The notes beneath the pieces are model-generated. The model worked only from the letters and a program-made list of their open reading frames with translations, made no database searches and had not been told where the DNA came from. A stretch of 64,000 nucleotides of DNA from Halovulum dunhuangense (lineage in GTDB: Bacteria > Pseudomonadota > Alphaproteobacteria > Rhodobacterales > Rhodobacteraceae), in contig NZ_JABFBC010000001.1 of assembly GCF_013093415.1 (NCBI RefSeq), forward strand, positions 1,116,001-1,180,000, written 5' to 3'. Shown here piece after piece: positions 34,642-43,114 of this stretch. The position numbers and the translations under genes are program-made. Every line of letters starts with the position of its first letter. Position 1 is the stretch's first letter.

Positions 34642-35389
34642 GCCTGCAAGCCACCCCTCCGGGCCCTGCAACGATGGCCGCCGCATGACACCCGCGCCCG
34701 CCTGTCCGCACTTCCGCATGACGCAGCGCCTCGCCCGGCGCGCCTGCGGCACGGGCCTGCACCGGATTGGTCCGAACCTCGAAATCCCGGACGACGGCCA
34801 CCATGCGTGCAGCGCCGACGGCAACCCCCGCCCGGCACCGCTTTGCCGAGAAGTGCTTGCCCCCACGAGCCTGCCACCGGCATCCTCGCGCCGCCTTCCC
34901 CGCGCGGATCCTACGCTGCCCGTCGCAGCAACCTCGCGCGGGATCGTCTTCTCTCTGAAATCGCCGCGCCGCGCCACCTCGGACCACTCCCCCAGCGCAG
35001 CCCACAACCTGCGCCATCCGCGTCCGGCACCAGAAAGTCTCGCAGCGACGACCCCGATGAGCCTGCCACCGGCAAACCTGCATCACTGCTCCCGCGCGAC
35101 CGGAGACTCCCCGAGATCGCCGCGCCTCCACCTCCCCGGCTGCCTCCCCCACGAGGGCCATGTCCCGTGCCCTCTAAGCGCACCCGAGGCGCCCCTGACC
35201 GGGGGCTGCCACATGAGCACGACGCCCGGCCGCCCGGGGCCCGTCGCCGCCCGGCCCTGCCATCCGCTGCGCAGGCGCCCCATTTCGCAGACGGGCGGAC
35301 ACGCGAAGCCCATGCCGGACCCGCGTCCCTGCCTGCCGGACGCGCCGATGCGCCAATCCCAGCCCCTCGCCGCCGGAACCGCCGCATGA
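34638..35389 (+). repeat. Degenerate duplicated segment between moxR and DUF58 gene, with coupled 16- and 234-codon frames
   Basis: About 750 bases without a recognisable gene. The junction GCCGCCGCATGA occurs at the moxR stop (34632) and again at 34679, and as ACCGCCGCATGA just before the DUF58 gene (35380). The start ATGACACCCGCGCCCGCC at 34685 mirrors ATGAGACCCGCGCCCGCC at 35386. CCTCGCGCGGGATCG is shared between 34932 and the DUF58 coding start, and GAGCCTGCCACCGGCA repeats at 34867 and 35059. A 234-codon frame (34685-35389) is chained by ATGA at both ends, but its product is Pro/Arg/His-rich and domainless. It is best read as decayed duplications of the DUF58 5' end that have stayed open. 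Confidence 0.5.
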
Positions 35390-36255
35390 GACCCGCGCCC
35401 GCCCTTCTGGACCGCCTGTCGCGCCGCCGCCTGATCCCCCGCGTGGCACCGGCCTCGCGCGGGATCGGCGAGCGGCGCTCGCGCCAGAAGGGGCCGGGGC
35501 TCGAATTCATGGAACACCGCCCCTACCAGCCGGGCGACGACCTGCGCCATCTCGATCCGCATCTCTATGCCCGGCTGGGCGAGGCCCATATCCGCGAATA
35601 CGAGGTGTACCGCCAGCTTCCCGTCACCATCCTGATCGACGCCAGCGCCTCCATGCTGATCGGGGACCGCCGCCGCCACCGCCACGCGCTGGAACTGGCG
35701 GCGCTTCTCGGCCATGTCGCGCTGGCGGGCGGCGACCAGTTGCGCTTCGCCGTCGCGGGGCAGGGACGGCTCGACTGGTCGCCCCTGTTCCAGACCCCGT
35801 CCTGCGTGGATCGCGCGCTCGACTGGCTCGACCGTGCGCCCGCGCCCGGCGGCGATCTGGGCGACTGCCTGCCCGCCGCCGCCCGCAGGATCGAGGGCAG
35901 GGGGCTGACGCTGCTGCTCAGCGACTGGTGGGACATCGCCGATCTGCCCCGCCCGCTGGTCCGCCGGCTTGGCGCGGAACTCTGGGCCGTCCAGATCGCG
36001 ACGCCCGAGGACACCGACCCCGCGCTTCTGCCCCAGGGCGACCTGCGCCTTGCCGACCCCGAGACCGGCGCCACCGTCGATCTGGTGCTGGATGCGGCCG
36101 TCTGCGAACGCTTCCGCCGCACGGCCCAGGCCTTCCGCGACGATCTGCGCGCCCGGATCGAGGGCGCGGGCGGGCGCTACCTGCCCGTCTCGACCGCGAC
36201 GCCGCTGCACGACCTGCTGCTGCGCGACTGGCCCGCGCTGGGGGTGATCGCATGA
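35386..36255 (+). CDS. DUF58 (MxaS-like) protein
   Basis: Cytoplasmic protein of 289 residues. The DUF58 signature GPGLEFMEHRPYQPGDDLRHLD lies near residue 31, followed by REYEVYRQLPVTILIDASASM, a degenerate vWA-like fold. MxaS and other DUF58 proteins are the usual third partner of MoxR and vWA proteins. Overlaps the preceding coupled frame and the following permease gene by ATGA. Deduced role: part of the maturation module for the quinoprotein upstream. Confidence 0.87.
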   Translation: MRPAPALLDRLSRRRLIPRVAPASRGIGERRSRQKGPGLEFMEHRPYQPGDDLRHLDPHLYARLGEAHIREYEVYRQLPVTILIDASASMLIGDRRRHRHALELAALLGHVALAGGDQLRFAVAGQGRLDWSPLFQTPSCVDRALDWLDRAPAPGGDLGDCLPAAARRIEGRGLTLLLSDWWDIADLPRPLVRRLGAELWAVQIATPEDTDPALLPQGDLRLADPETGATVDLVLDAAVCERFRRTAQAFRDDLRARIEGAGGRYLPVSTATPLHDLLLRDWPALGVIA

Positions 36256-36992
36256 TCCTGCTGCTGCGCACGGCCTTTCTCGTCCTCCTCGTCGGGCTCT
36301 GGTATCTCGCCGCCGCCAATGTCGGGCGCAACGTGATCGCCACCCCGCTGGAAACGCTCGACGCCGCCCGCCGCCTTGCCGAAAGCGGCCGGCTCCTGTC
36401 GGCGGTGGGCGACACGCTCAGGGTCTATCTCACCGGCTTCGCGCTGGCGGCGCTGGTGGCGATCCCCGCGGGCGTGCTGATGGGCACCGTCCGCATCCTC
36501 GGCAAGACCCTCGACATCTTCGTCTTCGCCCTCGCCGCCACCCCGCGCGTGGCCTTCATCCCGCTCATCATCGTGCTGCTCGGCCTCGGGCTGGAGGCCA
36601 AGGTCTTCATCGTCTTTCTCGGCGCGATCATGCCCATCCTCATCAACACCTATGCCGGCGTGCAGGCGGTGGACGACGAATTGATCGAGATGGCCCGCTC
36701 CGTCGCCGCCAGCCGCGCGCGCATCTTCTGGCGCATCATCCTGCCCAGCGCCGTGCCCTTCACCGTGGCGGGCCTGCGCATCGGGGCCACCATCGGCCTG
36801 ATCAACACCGTGGTGGCCGAGCTTTACACCGCCGTCAGCGGCCTGGGGGGGCTGCTCGCGCTCTTCGGCAACACCTTCAGGATGGCCGAATACCTCGTCA
36901 TCGTGATCACCCTCGCCCTGATCGGGGTGGTCGTCACCGAAATCCTGCGACAGGCCGAACGCCGCCTCGAAGGCTGGCGCGGCAAGGGCTGA
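36252..36992 (+). CDS. NitT/TauT-type ABC importer permease
   Basis: Inner-membrane permease of 246 residues with six helices. The EAA loop (DELIEMARSVAASRARIFWRIILPSAVPFTVAGLRIG) near residue 138 is typical of SsuC/TauC-like subunits. It overlaps the DUF58 gene by ATGA, which ties this importer to the MoxR/vWA module. The binding protein and ATPase follow. Substrate unknown. Confidence 0.9.
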   Translation: MILLLRTAFLVLLVGLWYLAAANVGRNVIATPLETLDAARRLAESGRLLSAVGDTLRVYLTGFALAALVAIPAGVLMGTVRILGKTLDIFVFALAATPRVAFIPLIIVLLGLGLEAKVFIVFLGAIMPILINTYAGVQAVDDELIEMARSVAASRARIFWRIILPSAVPFTVAGLRIGATIGLINTVVAELYTAVSGLGGLLALFGNTFRMAEYLVIVITLALIGVVVTEILRQAERRLEGWRGKG

Positions 36993-37029
36993 GGCAGGCA
37001 ACACCCCGTAAACCGGAGGGACACCAACC

Positions 37030-38040
37030 ATGAAACACGCACTCGCCCCCGCCCTGCTGGCCCTGGGCCTGCTGGGCACCGCCGCCACCGCCGAGCCGTT
37101 CCGCCTCGTCGTCACCCATCTCGAGCCGCCCGTCGTGCCGAACTCCGTCATGGACCTGGCCGTGGAGCTTGGCTACTTCGCGCGCGAGGGCGTCGATGTC
37201 GAACTCGTCCGCGTCCAGCAGACCCCGTCGGCCGTCGCCGCCCTCCAGGCGGGCGAGGGCGACATGGCCAATATCGGCGTCGACGCGCTTCTCCAGCTGA
37301 CCGCCACCGACAGCGCCGACCTGGTGGCCGTCACCTCGCCCAACAAGTCGCTGCCCTTCCTGATCGCCGCGAAATCCGACATCACCGACCCCGCGCAGCT
37401 TCCCGGCCACAGCTTCGGCGTGGGCCGGCTGGGCAGCCTCGACCATTCGCTCAGCACCAAGGTGCTGGCGGCGGCGGGGGTGGACATGGAAACCCTCGAC
37501 ATCCTGGCCCTCGGCCAGCCGCCGGTGCGCGCGCAGGCGCTGGCCGCGGGCCATGTGGACGCCACCACCATGTCGATCGGCGTCTGGCTGTCGCTGCCCG
37601 ACAAGACCGGGCTTTCCGTCCTCGTGGGCCAGGACGCCTATTACGCCGCGGCCCCGGTGGTGAACAAGGTGAACGTCGTCCCCCGCCAGGTGCTGGACAC
37701 CCGCCGCGCCGATGTCGAGGCGGTGGTCCGCGCGCTCGTCACCCTCTCGCGCGACTTCTCGAACGACCCCGCCGCCTGGGCCGCCGCGATGGCGCCTTAC
37801 GGCGGCGACCTCTCGCCCGAGCAGCTTCAGGAACTCGCCACCTCCTTCGCCGGCACATGGAGCGTGAACGGCGGCATGAACGCCGACGAACTGCGCTACA
37901 CCCAGGACTGGATCTACGCGACCGCGGATTTCGCCACGACCCCCAAGGTGACGCTTGACCAATGGGCCGATTTCTCGATCGTGGACGCGGTCCTCGCGCA
38001 ACTCGGCGTGGACGAAACCGGGGACAGGCCGGCCCGATGA
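37030..38040 (+). CDS. NitT/TauT-type ABC importer substrate-binding protein
   Basis: Periplasmic protein of 336 residues. Signal peptide LAPALLALGLLGTAATAEP, then the SsuA-like fold with LAVELGYFAREGVDVELVRV near residue 44 and LQAGEGDMANIGVDALLQL near 76. Known relatives bind sulfonates, nitrate/bicarbonate, thiamine precursors or aromatic acids. There is no sulfonate-specific partner enzyme besides the LLM flavoprotein. Lies 37 bases after the permease and overlaps the ATPase by ATGA. Confidence 0.87.
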   Translation: MKHALAPALLALGLLGTAATAEPFRLVVTHLEPPVVPNSVMDLAVELGYFAREGVDVELVRVQQTPSAVAALQAGEGDMANIGVDALLQLTATDSADLVAVTSPNKSLPFLIAAKSDITDPAQLPGHSFGVGRLGSLDHSLSTKVLAAAGVDMETLDILALGQPPVRAQALAAGHVDATTMSIGVWLSLPDKTGLSVLVGQDAYYAAAPVVNKVNVVPRQVLDTRRADVEAVVRALVTLSRDFSNDPAAWAAAMAPYGGDLSPEQLQELATSFAGTWSVNGGMNADELRYTQDWIYATADFATTPKVTLDQWADFSIVDAVLAQLGVDETGDRPAR

Positions 38041-38912
38041 ACGCCATGCGCGGCACCCCCTGCGGCACGGGCACCGTGCCGCGGGCACTCTCGCTCCGGG
38101 GGGTGGACAAGACCTTCGCCACGCGCGACGGCCAGCCGCTTCGCGTGCTGAGCGACATCACCCTCGACGTGGGCCCCGGCACCTTCGTCGCCCTTCTGGG
38201 CCCGTCGGGCTGCGGCAAGACCACCGTCCTGCGGCTGGCCAACGGGCTGATCCAGCCCGATGCCGGCAGCGTCGAGGTCTTTGGCGCCCCCGCCCGCCCC
38301 GGCCCCGACATGGGCTTCGTGTTCCAGTCCTTCCGCCTGATCCCCTGGGCCACGGTCCGCGCCAACGTGGATTTCGCGCTTCGGGCGCTTCCCCTCGCGG
38401 ACGCCGAACGCGCGGAACGGGCAGACCGCTACATCGCCATGGTCGGCCTCTCGCGCTTTGCCGACTCATATCCCCGCGAACTGTCGGGCGGCATGAAGCA
38501 GCGCGTGGCACTTGCCCGCGCCTTCGCCTGCGAGCCGCGCATCCTGCTGATGGACGAGCCCTTCGCCAGCATCGACGCGCAGACCCGCGAACTCATGCAG
38601 ATCGAACTGATGCGGCTCTGGATGCTGCAACGCTCCATGGTCCTCTTCGTCACCCACAGCGTGGACGAGGCGATCCTTCTGGCCGACCGCATCGTGCTGA
38701 TGGGCCCGCGCCCGGGCCGGATCATGGAAACCCTCGACGTGGACCTGCCGCGCCCGCGCTGGACCTATGACGTGCGCAGCGACCCGCGCTACCGCACGCT
38801 GCGCGCCCATCTCGCCAGACGCATGTTCGAACTGGTGATGAACGACCCCCATTCCGAATTCTTCGGCCGCGACCTGACCGGCCACTGGACCCCCGACAGC
38901 CCCGACGGCTAG
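38037..38912 (+). CDS. NitT/TauT-type ABC importer ATP-binding protein
   Basis: ATPase of 291 residues. Walker [12 protein letters not shown] near residue 53, signature [17 protein letters not shown] near 150, Walker [13 protein letters not shown] near 175, and H-loop VTHSVDEA. The C-terminal extension (residues 230-291) is as in SsuB/TauB relatives. Completes the importer with the two preceding genes. Confidence 0.92.
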   Translation: MNAMRGTPCGTGTVPRALSLRGVDKTFATRDGQPLRVLSDITLDVGPGTFVALLGPSGCGKTTVLRLANGLIQPDAGSVEVFGAPARPGPDMGFVFQSFRLIPWATVRANVDFALRALPLADAERAERADRYIAMVGLSRFADSYPRELSGGMKQRVALARAFACEPRILLMDEPFASIDAQTRELMQIELMRLWMLQRSMVLFVTHSVDEAILLADRIVLMGPRPGRIMETLDVDLPRPRWTYDVRSDPRYRTLRAHLARRMFELVMNDPHSEFFGRDLTGHWTPDSPDG

Positions 38913-38964
38913 CGCCCCTTGGCCTCGGCCCGCCAAGCGCATAGCTTCAGGGGCGGAGGCACCC

Positions 38965-39969
38965 ATGCAGCATTTTTCCGTTCTCGATCTCGCGCCCATC
39001 CCCGAGGGCAGGACCGCCGCCGACGCGCTGGCCGCGACCGTCGATCTGGCGCAGACGGCCGAGCGGCTGGGCTATCACCGCTACTGGCTGGCCGAGCATC
39101 ACAACATGCCCGGCATCGCCAGCGCCGCCACCGCCGTGGTGATCGGCCATGTCGCCGCCGCGACCCGCACCATCCGCGTCGGCGCGGGCGGCATCATGCT
39201 GCCCAACCACGCGCCGCTGGTGGTGGCCGAACAGTTCGGCACGCTCGCCACGCTCTTTCCCGGCCGGATCGACCTTGGCCTCGGCCGCGCGCCGGGGGGC
39301 GACATGGCGACCGCCCGCGCGCTCCGCCGGCACATGGCGCCCGAGGACGGCTTTCCGCAAGACGTGCTCGAACTGCTCTCCTATTTCGGGGACAACGCCG
39401 ACGCCCCGGTGCAGGCCATTCCGGGCGCGGGCACCCATGTGCCGGTCTGGATCCTCGGCTCCAGCCTGTACGGCGCGCAGCTTGCCGCCCATCTGGGCCT
39501 GCCTTACGCCTTCGCCTCGCATTTCGCGCCCGCGGCCCTGGGTCAGGCGCTGGCGATCTACCGCGACGCCTTCCAGCCCTCGGAATGGCTCGACCGGCCC
39601 CACGCCATGATGGCGGTGGGCGTCACCGCAGCCGACACCGACGCCGAGGCCGTGCGCCTGCGCTCCTCGCAGATCCTCGCCTTCGCCCGGCTCCATACCG
39701 GGCGGCCCGGCAAGCTGCCCGCCCCGGTGGACGACGTGGAAGCCCATGTGCCGCCGCATGTCATGGCCGGTGTCGAGCAGGCGCTGTCCTGCTCCGCCAC
39801 CGGGTCGCCCGCGACCCTTCGGGCGCAGCTTGGCGCGCTCATCGCCCGCCACCGCCCCGACGAGGTGATCGTAAGCGGCATGATCCACGACCACGCCGCC
39901 CGCCGCCGCAGCCTGGAAATCGCCTCGGGCGTGCTCCACGACCTGCGCGACCGCCCCGTGGCGGCCTGA
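38965..39969 (+). CDS. Luciferase-like flavin-dependent oxidoreductase (LLM class)
   Basis: TIM-barrel flavoprotein of 334 residues: [18 protein letters not shown] near residue 38, [23 protein letters not shown] near 72, and [14 protein letters not shown] near 96, all typical of the alkanal monooxygenase-like group 1 LLM family. Such enzymes use reduced FMN/F420 supplied by a partner, and no reductase gene adjoins. RBS GGAGG before the ATG. It is 52 bases after the importer ATPase, so possibly acts on the imported compound. Confidence 0.88.
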   Translation: MQHFSVLDLAPIPEGRTAADALAATVDLAQTAERLGYHRYWLAEHHNMPGIASAATAVVIGHVAAATRTIRVGAGGIMLPNHAPLVVAEQFGTLATLFPGRIDLGLGRAPGGDMATARALRRHMAPEDGFPQDVLELLSYFGDNADAPVQAIPGAGTHVPVWILGSSLYGAQLAAHLGLPYAFASHFAPAALGQALAIYRDAFQPSEWLDRPHAMMAVGVTAADTDAEAVRLRSSQILAFARLHTGRPGKLPAPVDDVEAHVPPHVMAGVEQALSCSATGSPATLRAQLGALIARHRPDEVIVSGMIHDHAARRRSLEIASGVLHDLRDRPVAA

Positions 39970-39984
39970 GCGGGGGGCGGGGCC

Positions 39985-40263
39985 GTGTCGGGGATCGAGC
40001 GGCAGGGCGACGGTTTCGTGGTCGATGCGACGCTGCTGGCCGAGGCCTTCGGTCTGAAGGCGTCCGAGGTGCGCACCCGGATGCGCGACGGCCGGATCGT
40101 GTCGCGCTGCGAGACCGGGATGGACCAGGATGCGGGCCGCTGGCGCCTCAGCTTCTATCACGAGGGCCGCGCCTGCCGCTTCACGGTGGACGAGGCGGGC
40201 ACGATCCTGAAACGTTCGACCTTCGACGCGCCCGCCCGCAAGGGGACCGGCGGCCCGGAGTGA
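39985..40263 (+). CDS. Small protein of unknown function (DUF6522-like)
   Basis: Protein of 92 residues starting GTG at 39985, 15 bases after the LLM gene. The pattern VDATLLAEAFGLKASEVRTRMRDG then CETGMDQDAGRWRLSFYHEGR suggests a small cytoplasmic domain similar to the DUF6522 family; I am not certain of the family. Last gene of the plus-strand run. Confidence 0.65.
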   Translation: MSGIERQGDGFVVDATLLAEAFGLKASEVRTRMRDGRIVSRCETGMDQDAGRWRLSFYHEGRACRFTVDEAGTILKRSTFDAPARKGTGGPE

Positions 40264-40269
40264 GGCGCG

Positions 40270-40422
40270 TCAGGACGGCTTGACCAGCCGCAGCCCCTCC
40301 GGCGTTTCCGACTTGTCGGCGGCCCGGTCCGCGATGGACCGCCGCAGCGTCAGCGTGCCCGCAGCCGCCTCGCGCTCACAGGCGGGGCGAATGGGAAACG
40401 CGTTACCGTCCCCCGCCATCAT
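40270..40422 (-). CDS. Possible small protein of 50 aa
   Basis: A 50-codon frame (MMAGDGNAF ... GLRLVKPS) with the G/C-rich third positions of real genes here and GGGGGCGG before the ATG. An in-frame extension to 40473 runs through the 11-bp repeats and is less gene-like. No family recognised. It could equally be the untranslated 3' region of the alcohol dehydrogenase transcript. Confidence 0.35.
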   Translation of the reverse strand: MMAGDGNAFPIRPACEREAAAGTLTLRRSIADRAADKSETPEGLRLVKPS

Positions 40423-40432
40423 CCGCCCCCGC

Positions 40433-40480
40433 GCGTATGGCAAGGTGCCATACGCTTGCCATACACTTTCCATACGCTTT
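40433..40480. repeat. Palindrome plus three tandem 11-bp repeats
   Basis: Perfect 10-bp inverted repeat, GCGTATGGCA and TGCCATACGC, around AGG at 40433-40455. It runs into three direct 11-bp repeats CCATACGCTTG, CCATACACTTT and CCATACGCTTT at 40448-40480. The CCATACGC core therefore occurs three times in one orientation (one as CCATACAC) and once inverted. It lies just past the stop of the iron-type alcohol dehydrogenase. It could be a regulator-binding array (one helical turn spacing) or a bidirectional terminator. Confidence 0.7.
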
Positions 40481-40498
40481 GCAGACGCGGATTTCGCT

Positions 40499-41644
40499 TC
40501 AGATACAAGCCTCTATCAGCGCCCGCGTATTGTCTTCCGTCATCGCCACCGGGTTGCCCCCGGCGCTCGGATCATCCAGCGCCATGGTGGTCATCTGGTC
40601 GATCCGGTCCCGGCCCACGCCCATCTCTCCCAGCCGCGCGGGGATCTTCAACTCTGCCCGCAAGTCCATGACGAAGCGGTAGAATCCGTCAAACCCGCCC
40701 TTGATGCCCAGATAGGCCGCGGCCCGTTCGATGCGCTCCTCGATGACCGCGCGGTTCATCTCCAGCACCATCGGCATCACCACCGCATTGGTCGTCCCGT
40801 GGTGCGTGTTGTAGAGCGCCCCCACCGGGTGCGAGACGGCGTGGATCGCCCCCAGCCCCTTCTGGAACGCCACCGCGCCCATGCCCCCAGCGGCCAGCAT
40901 CTGCGCCCGCGCCTCGATGTCGGTGCCGTCATGATAGGCGCGCGGCAGGTAGTCTTTCACAAGCCGCATGCCTTCCAGCGCGATGCCCTGGCTCATGGGG
41001 TGGAAGAAGGGCGAGGAATAGGCCTCGAGGCAATGGGCAAAGGCGTCCATGCCGGTGCCCGCGGTGATCGCGGGCGGCATGCCGACGGTCAGCTCGGGGT
41101 CCGCGATCACCACCGATGGCAGCACCCTGGGGTGGAAAATGATCTTCTTTACATGGCTTTGGCTGTTGGTGATGACGCTCGCGCGCCCCACCTCGGACCC
41201 GGTCCCGGCGGTCGTCGGCACCGCCACGATGGGCGCGATGCCCGCGGGATCGGCGCGGGTCCACCAGTCGCCGATATCCTCGAAATCCCAGACGGGCCGG
41301 GTCTGGCCCGACATGAAGGCGATCATCTTGCCCAGGTCCAGTCCCGAGCCGCCGCCGAAGGCGATCACGCCGTCATGGCCGCCCGCGCGGTAGACCTTCA
41401 GCCCCGCCTCCAGGTTCACCTCCGACGGGTTGGGGTCCACTTCCGCGAACACCGCGCGGCCCAGGCCCGCTTCCTCCATCACGTCCAGCACGCGCGCGGT
41501 CAGCGGAAGTGCGGCAAGCCCGCGGTCGGTGACCAGCAGCGGGCGCCGGATGCCGGCCGCCGCGCAGGCGGCGCCAAGCTCGCGGATGCGGCCCGCCCCG
41601 AAGCGGATGGCGGTGGGGTAGGACCAGTTGGCAGTGAGGCTCAT
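40499..41644 (-). CDS. Iron-containing (group III) alcohol dehydrogenase
   Basis: NAD(P)-dependent enzyme of 381 residues. Nucleotide-binding GGGSGLDLGK near residue 97 and PTTAGTGSEV near 143. The metal-binding segment spans GTGMDAFAHCLEAY near 201 and GAIHAVSHPVGALYNTHHG near 263, whose His residues bind Fe2+. Oxidises or reduces an alcohol/aldehyde. Encoded one base after the aldehyde dehydrogenase gene, so the two probably act in sequence. Confidence 0.93.
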   Translation of the reverse strand: MSLTANWSYPTAIRFGAGRIRELGAACAAAGIRRPLLVTDRGLAALPLTARVLDVMEEAGLGRAVFAEVDPNPSEVNLEAGLKVYRAGGHDGVIAFGGGSGLDLGKMIAFMSGQTRPVWDFEDIGDWWTRADPAGIAPIVAVPTTAGTGSEVGRASVITNSQSHVKKIIFHPRVLPSVVIADPELTVGMPPAITAGTGMDAFAHCLEAYSSPFFHPMSQGIALEGMRLVKDYLPRAYHDGTDIEARAQMLAAGGMGAVAFQKGLGAIHAVSHPVGALYNTHHGTTNAVVMPMVLEMNRAVIEERIERAAAYLGIKGGFDGFYRFVMDLRAELKIPARLGEMGVGRDRIDQMTTMALDDPSAGGNPVAMTEDNTRALIEACI

Positions 41645-41645
41645 G

Positions 41646-43022
41646 TCAGAGGGCTTTCCGAAGGTGGAAGGATTTGGGCCGGGTCAGCGAATGGTAGCCC
41701 AGCACCGAAAGGGCTGCGCCGCGGCCGGTGTCCTTGCAGCCGGTCCAGCACAGCGCCGGGTCAAGATAGTCGCAGCGGTTCATGAACACGGTCCCCGTCT
41801 CGATCTGGCGGCCGATCCGCGCGGCGCGGTCCGCGTCCTGGGTCCAGAGCGAGGCGGTCAGGCCGTAGTCGCAATCGTTCATCAGCTCGATCGCTTCCTC
41901 GTCGTCCCGGACCTTCATGATGCCCACCACGGGGCCGAAGCTTTCCTCGCGCATCACCCGCATGGAATGATCCACGTTCACCAGGATCTGCGGCGTCAGG
42001 TAACAGCCGCCGTCATCCGCCGGAGAGGTCGGGATCAGCGCCACCGCGCCCTGGGCCACGGCCTCGGCGGTCTGGCTGCGAACGGTATCGGCGAAGCGGC
42101 GGTTGGCCATCGGGCCGATGGTGGTGTCGGGCGACAGCGGGTTGCCCAGAACATAGCCCTTCACCAGTTCGACGGACTTCTCGACGAAGGCGTCATACAG
42201 GCTTTCGACGACGTAGATCCGTTCGATCCCGCAGCAGCACTGGCCGGAGTTGTACATCGCCCCGTCCATCAGCGTGGCCACGGCCGCGTCGAGGTCGGCG
42301 TCCTCCATGACGTAGCCCGGATCCTTGCCGCCCAGTTCCAGCCCCAGCGCCGTGAAGGTGCCGGCGGCGGCGCGTTCGATCGCCTGCCCGCCCCTGACCG
42401 AGCCGGTGAAGTTCACGAAGCCGAAGGCGCGGCTGGCGATCAGCGCCTCGGTCGTGGCGTGGTCTAGAAAGACGTTCTGGAACACGTCCGCCGGGACGCC
42501 CGCCTCGGTGAAGGCGCGCACGATCCGCTCGCCCGCCAGCAGGGTTTGCGTCGCGTGTTTCAGCATCACGGCGTTGCCCGCGATCAGTGCGGGCACGATG
42601 GTGTTGATCGCGGTCAGGTAGGGGTAGTTCCAGGGCGCGATGACGAAGACGACGCCGTGGGGTTCGCGCTCTATCCGGCGTTCGAAGCGGGCGCTGTTCT
42701 CGACCACCATGGGGGCCAGCGTCTCGGCCGCGATCTGGCTCATGTAGGCGGTGCGTTCCTTCACGCCGCCCCATTCGCCGCCGTAGCGGGTGGGGCGGCC
42801 CATCATCCGCGCGAGTTCCTCGACCGCCGCATCGCCGCCCTCGCACAGCCGTTCGGCCCCGGCCGAGACCAGCGCGATGCGTTCGGACAGCGGGCGCGCG
42901 GCCCAGGATTTCTGCGCCTTGCGCGCGCGGGCGACGGCGGCCTGGGCCGCGTCGAGCGACAGAACGGGGCGTTCGGCATGGACCGAGCCGTCGATGGGCG
43001 AGATGCAGGTGAGCTTGGTCAT
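41646..43022 (-). CDS. Aldehyde dehydrogenase family protein
   Basis: NAD(P)-dependent enzyme of 458 residues. VIAPWNYPYLTAINTIVPAL near residue 132, catalytic Glu in LELGGKDPGYV near 232, catalytic Cys in NSGQCCCGIERI near 267, and ESFGPVVGIMKV near 362. Oxidises an aldehyde to an acid. In this operon it probably works on the aldehyde formed from a gamma-glutamylated amine or from the alcohol dehydrogenase. Follows the GS-like gene after 92 bases. Confidence 0.93.
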   Translation of the reverse strand: MTKLTCISPIDGSVHAERPVLSLDAAQAAVARARKAQKSWAARPLSERIALVSAGAERLCEGGDAAVEELARMMGRPTRYGGEWGGVKERTAYMSQIAAETLAPMVVENSARFERRIEREPHGVVFVIAPWNYPYLTAINTIVPALIAGNAVMLKHATQTLLAGERIVRAFTEAGVPADVFQNVFLDHATTEALIASRAFGFVNFTGSVRGGQAIERAAAGTFTALGLELGGKDPGYVMEDADLDAAVATLMDGAMYNSGQCCCGIERIYVVESLYDAFVEKSVELVKGYVLGNPLSPDTTIGPMANRRFADTVRSQTAEAVAQGAVALIPTSPADDGGCYLTPQILVNVDHSMRVMREESFGPVVGIMKVRDDEEAIELMNDCDYGLTASLWTQDADRAARIGRQIETGTVFMNRCDYLDPALCWTGCKDTGRGAALSVLGYHSLTRPKSFHLRKAL

Positions 43023-43114
43023 TTTTCCCTCGGAACGTATCGTTTTCCTGCGCCCCTGCCGGGCGCGGCCGGCATCAGCGATGCGCCCGCGCGCGGGGGG
43101 GAGTCAAGGCCGGA

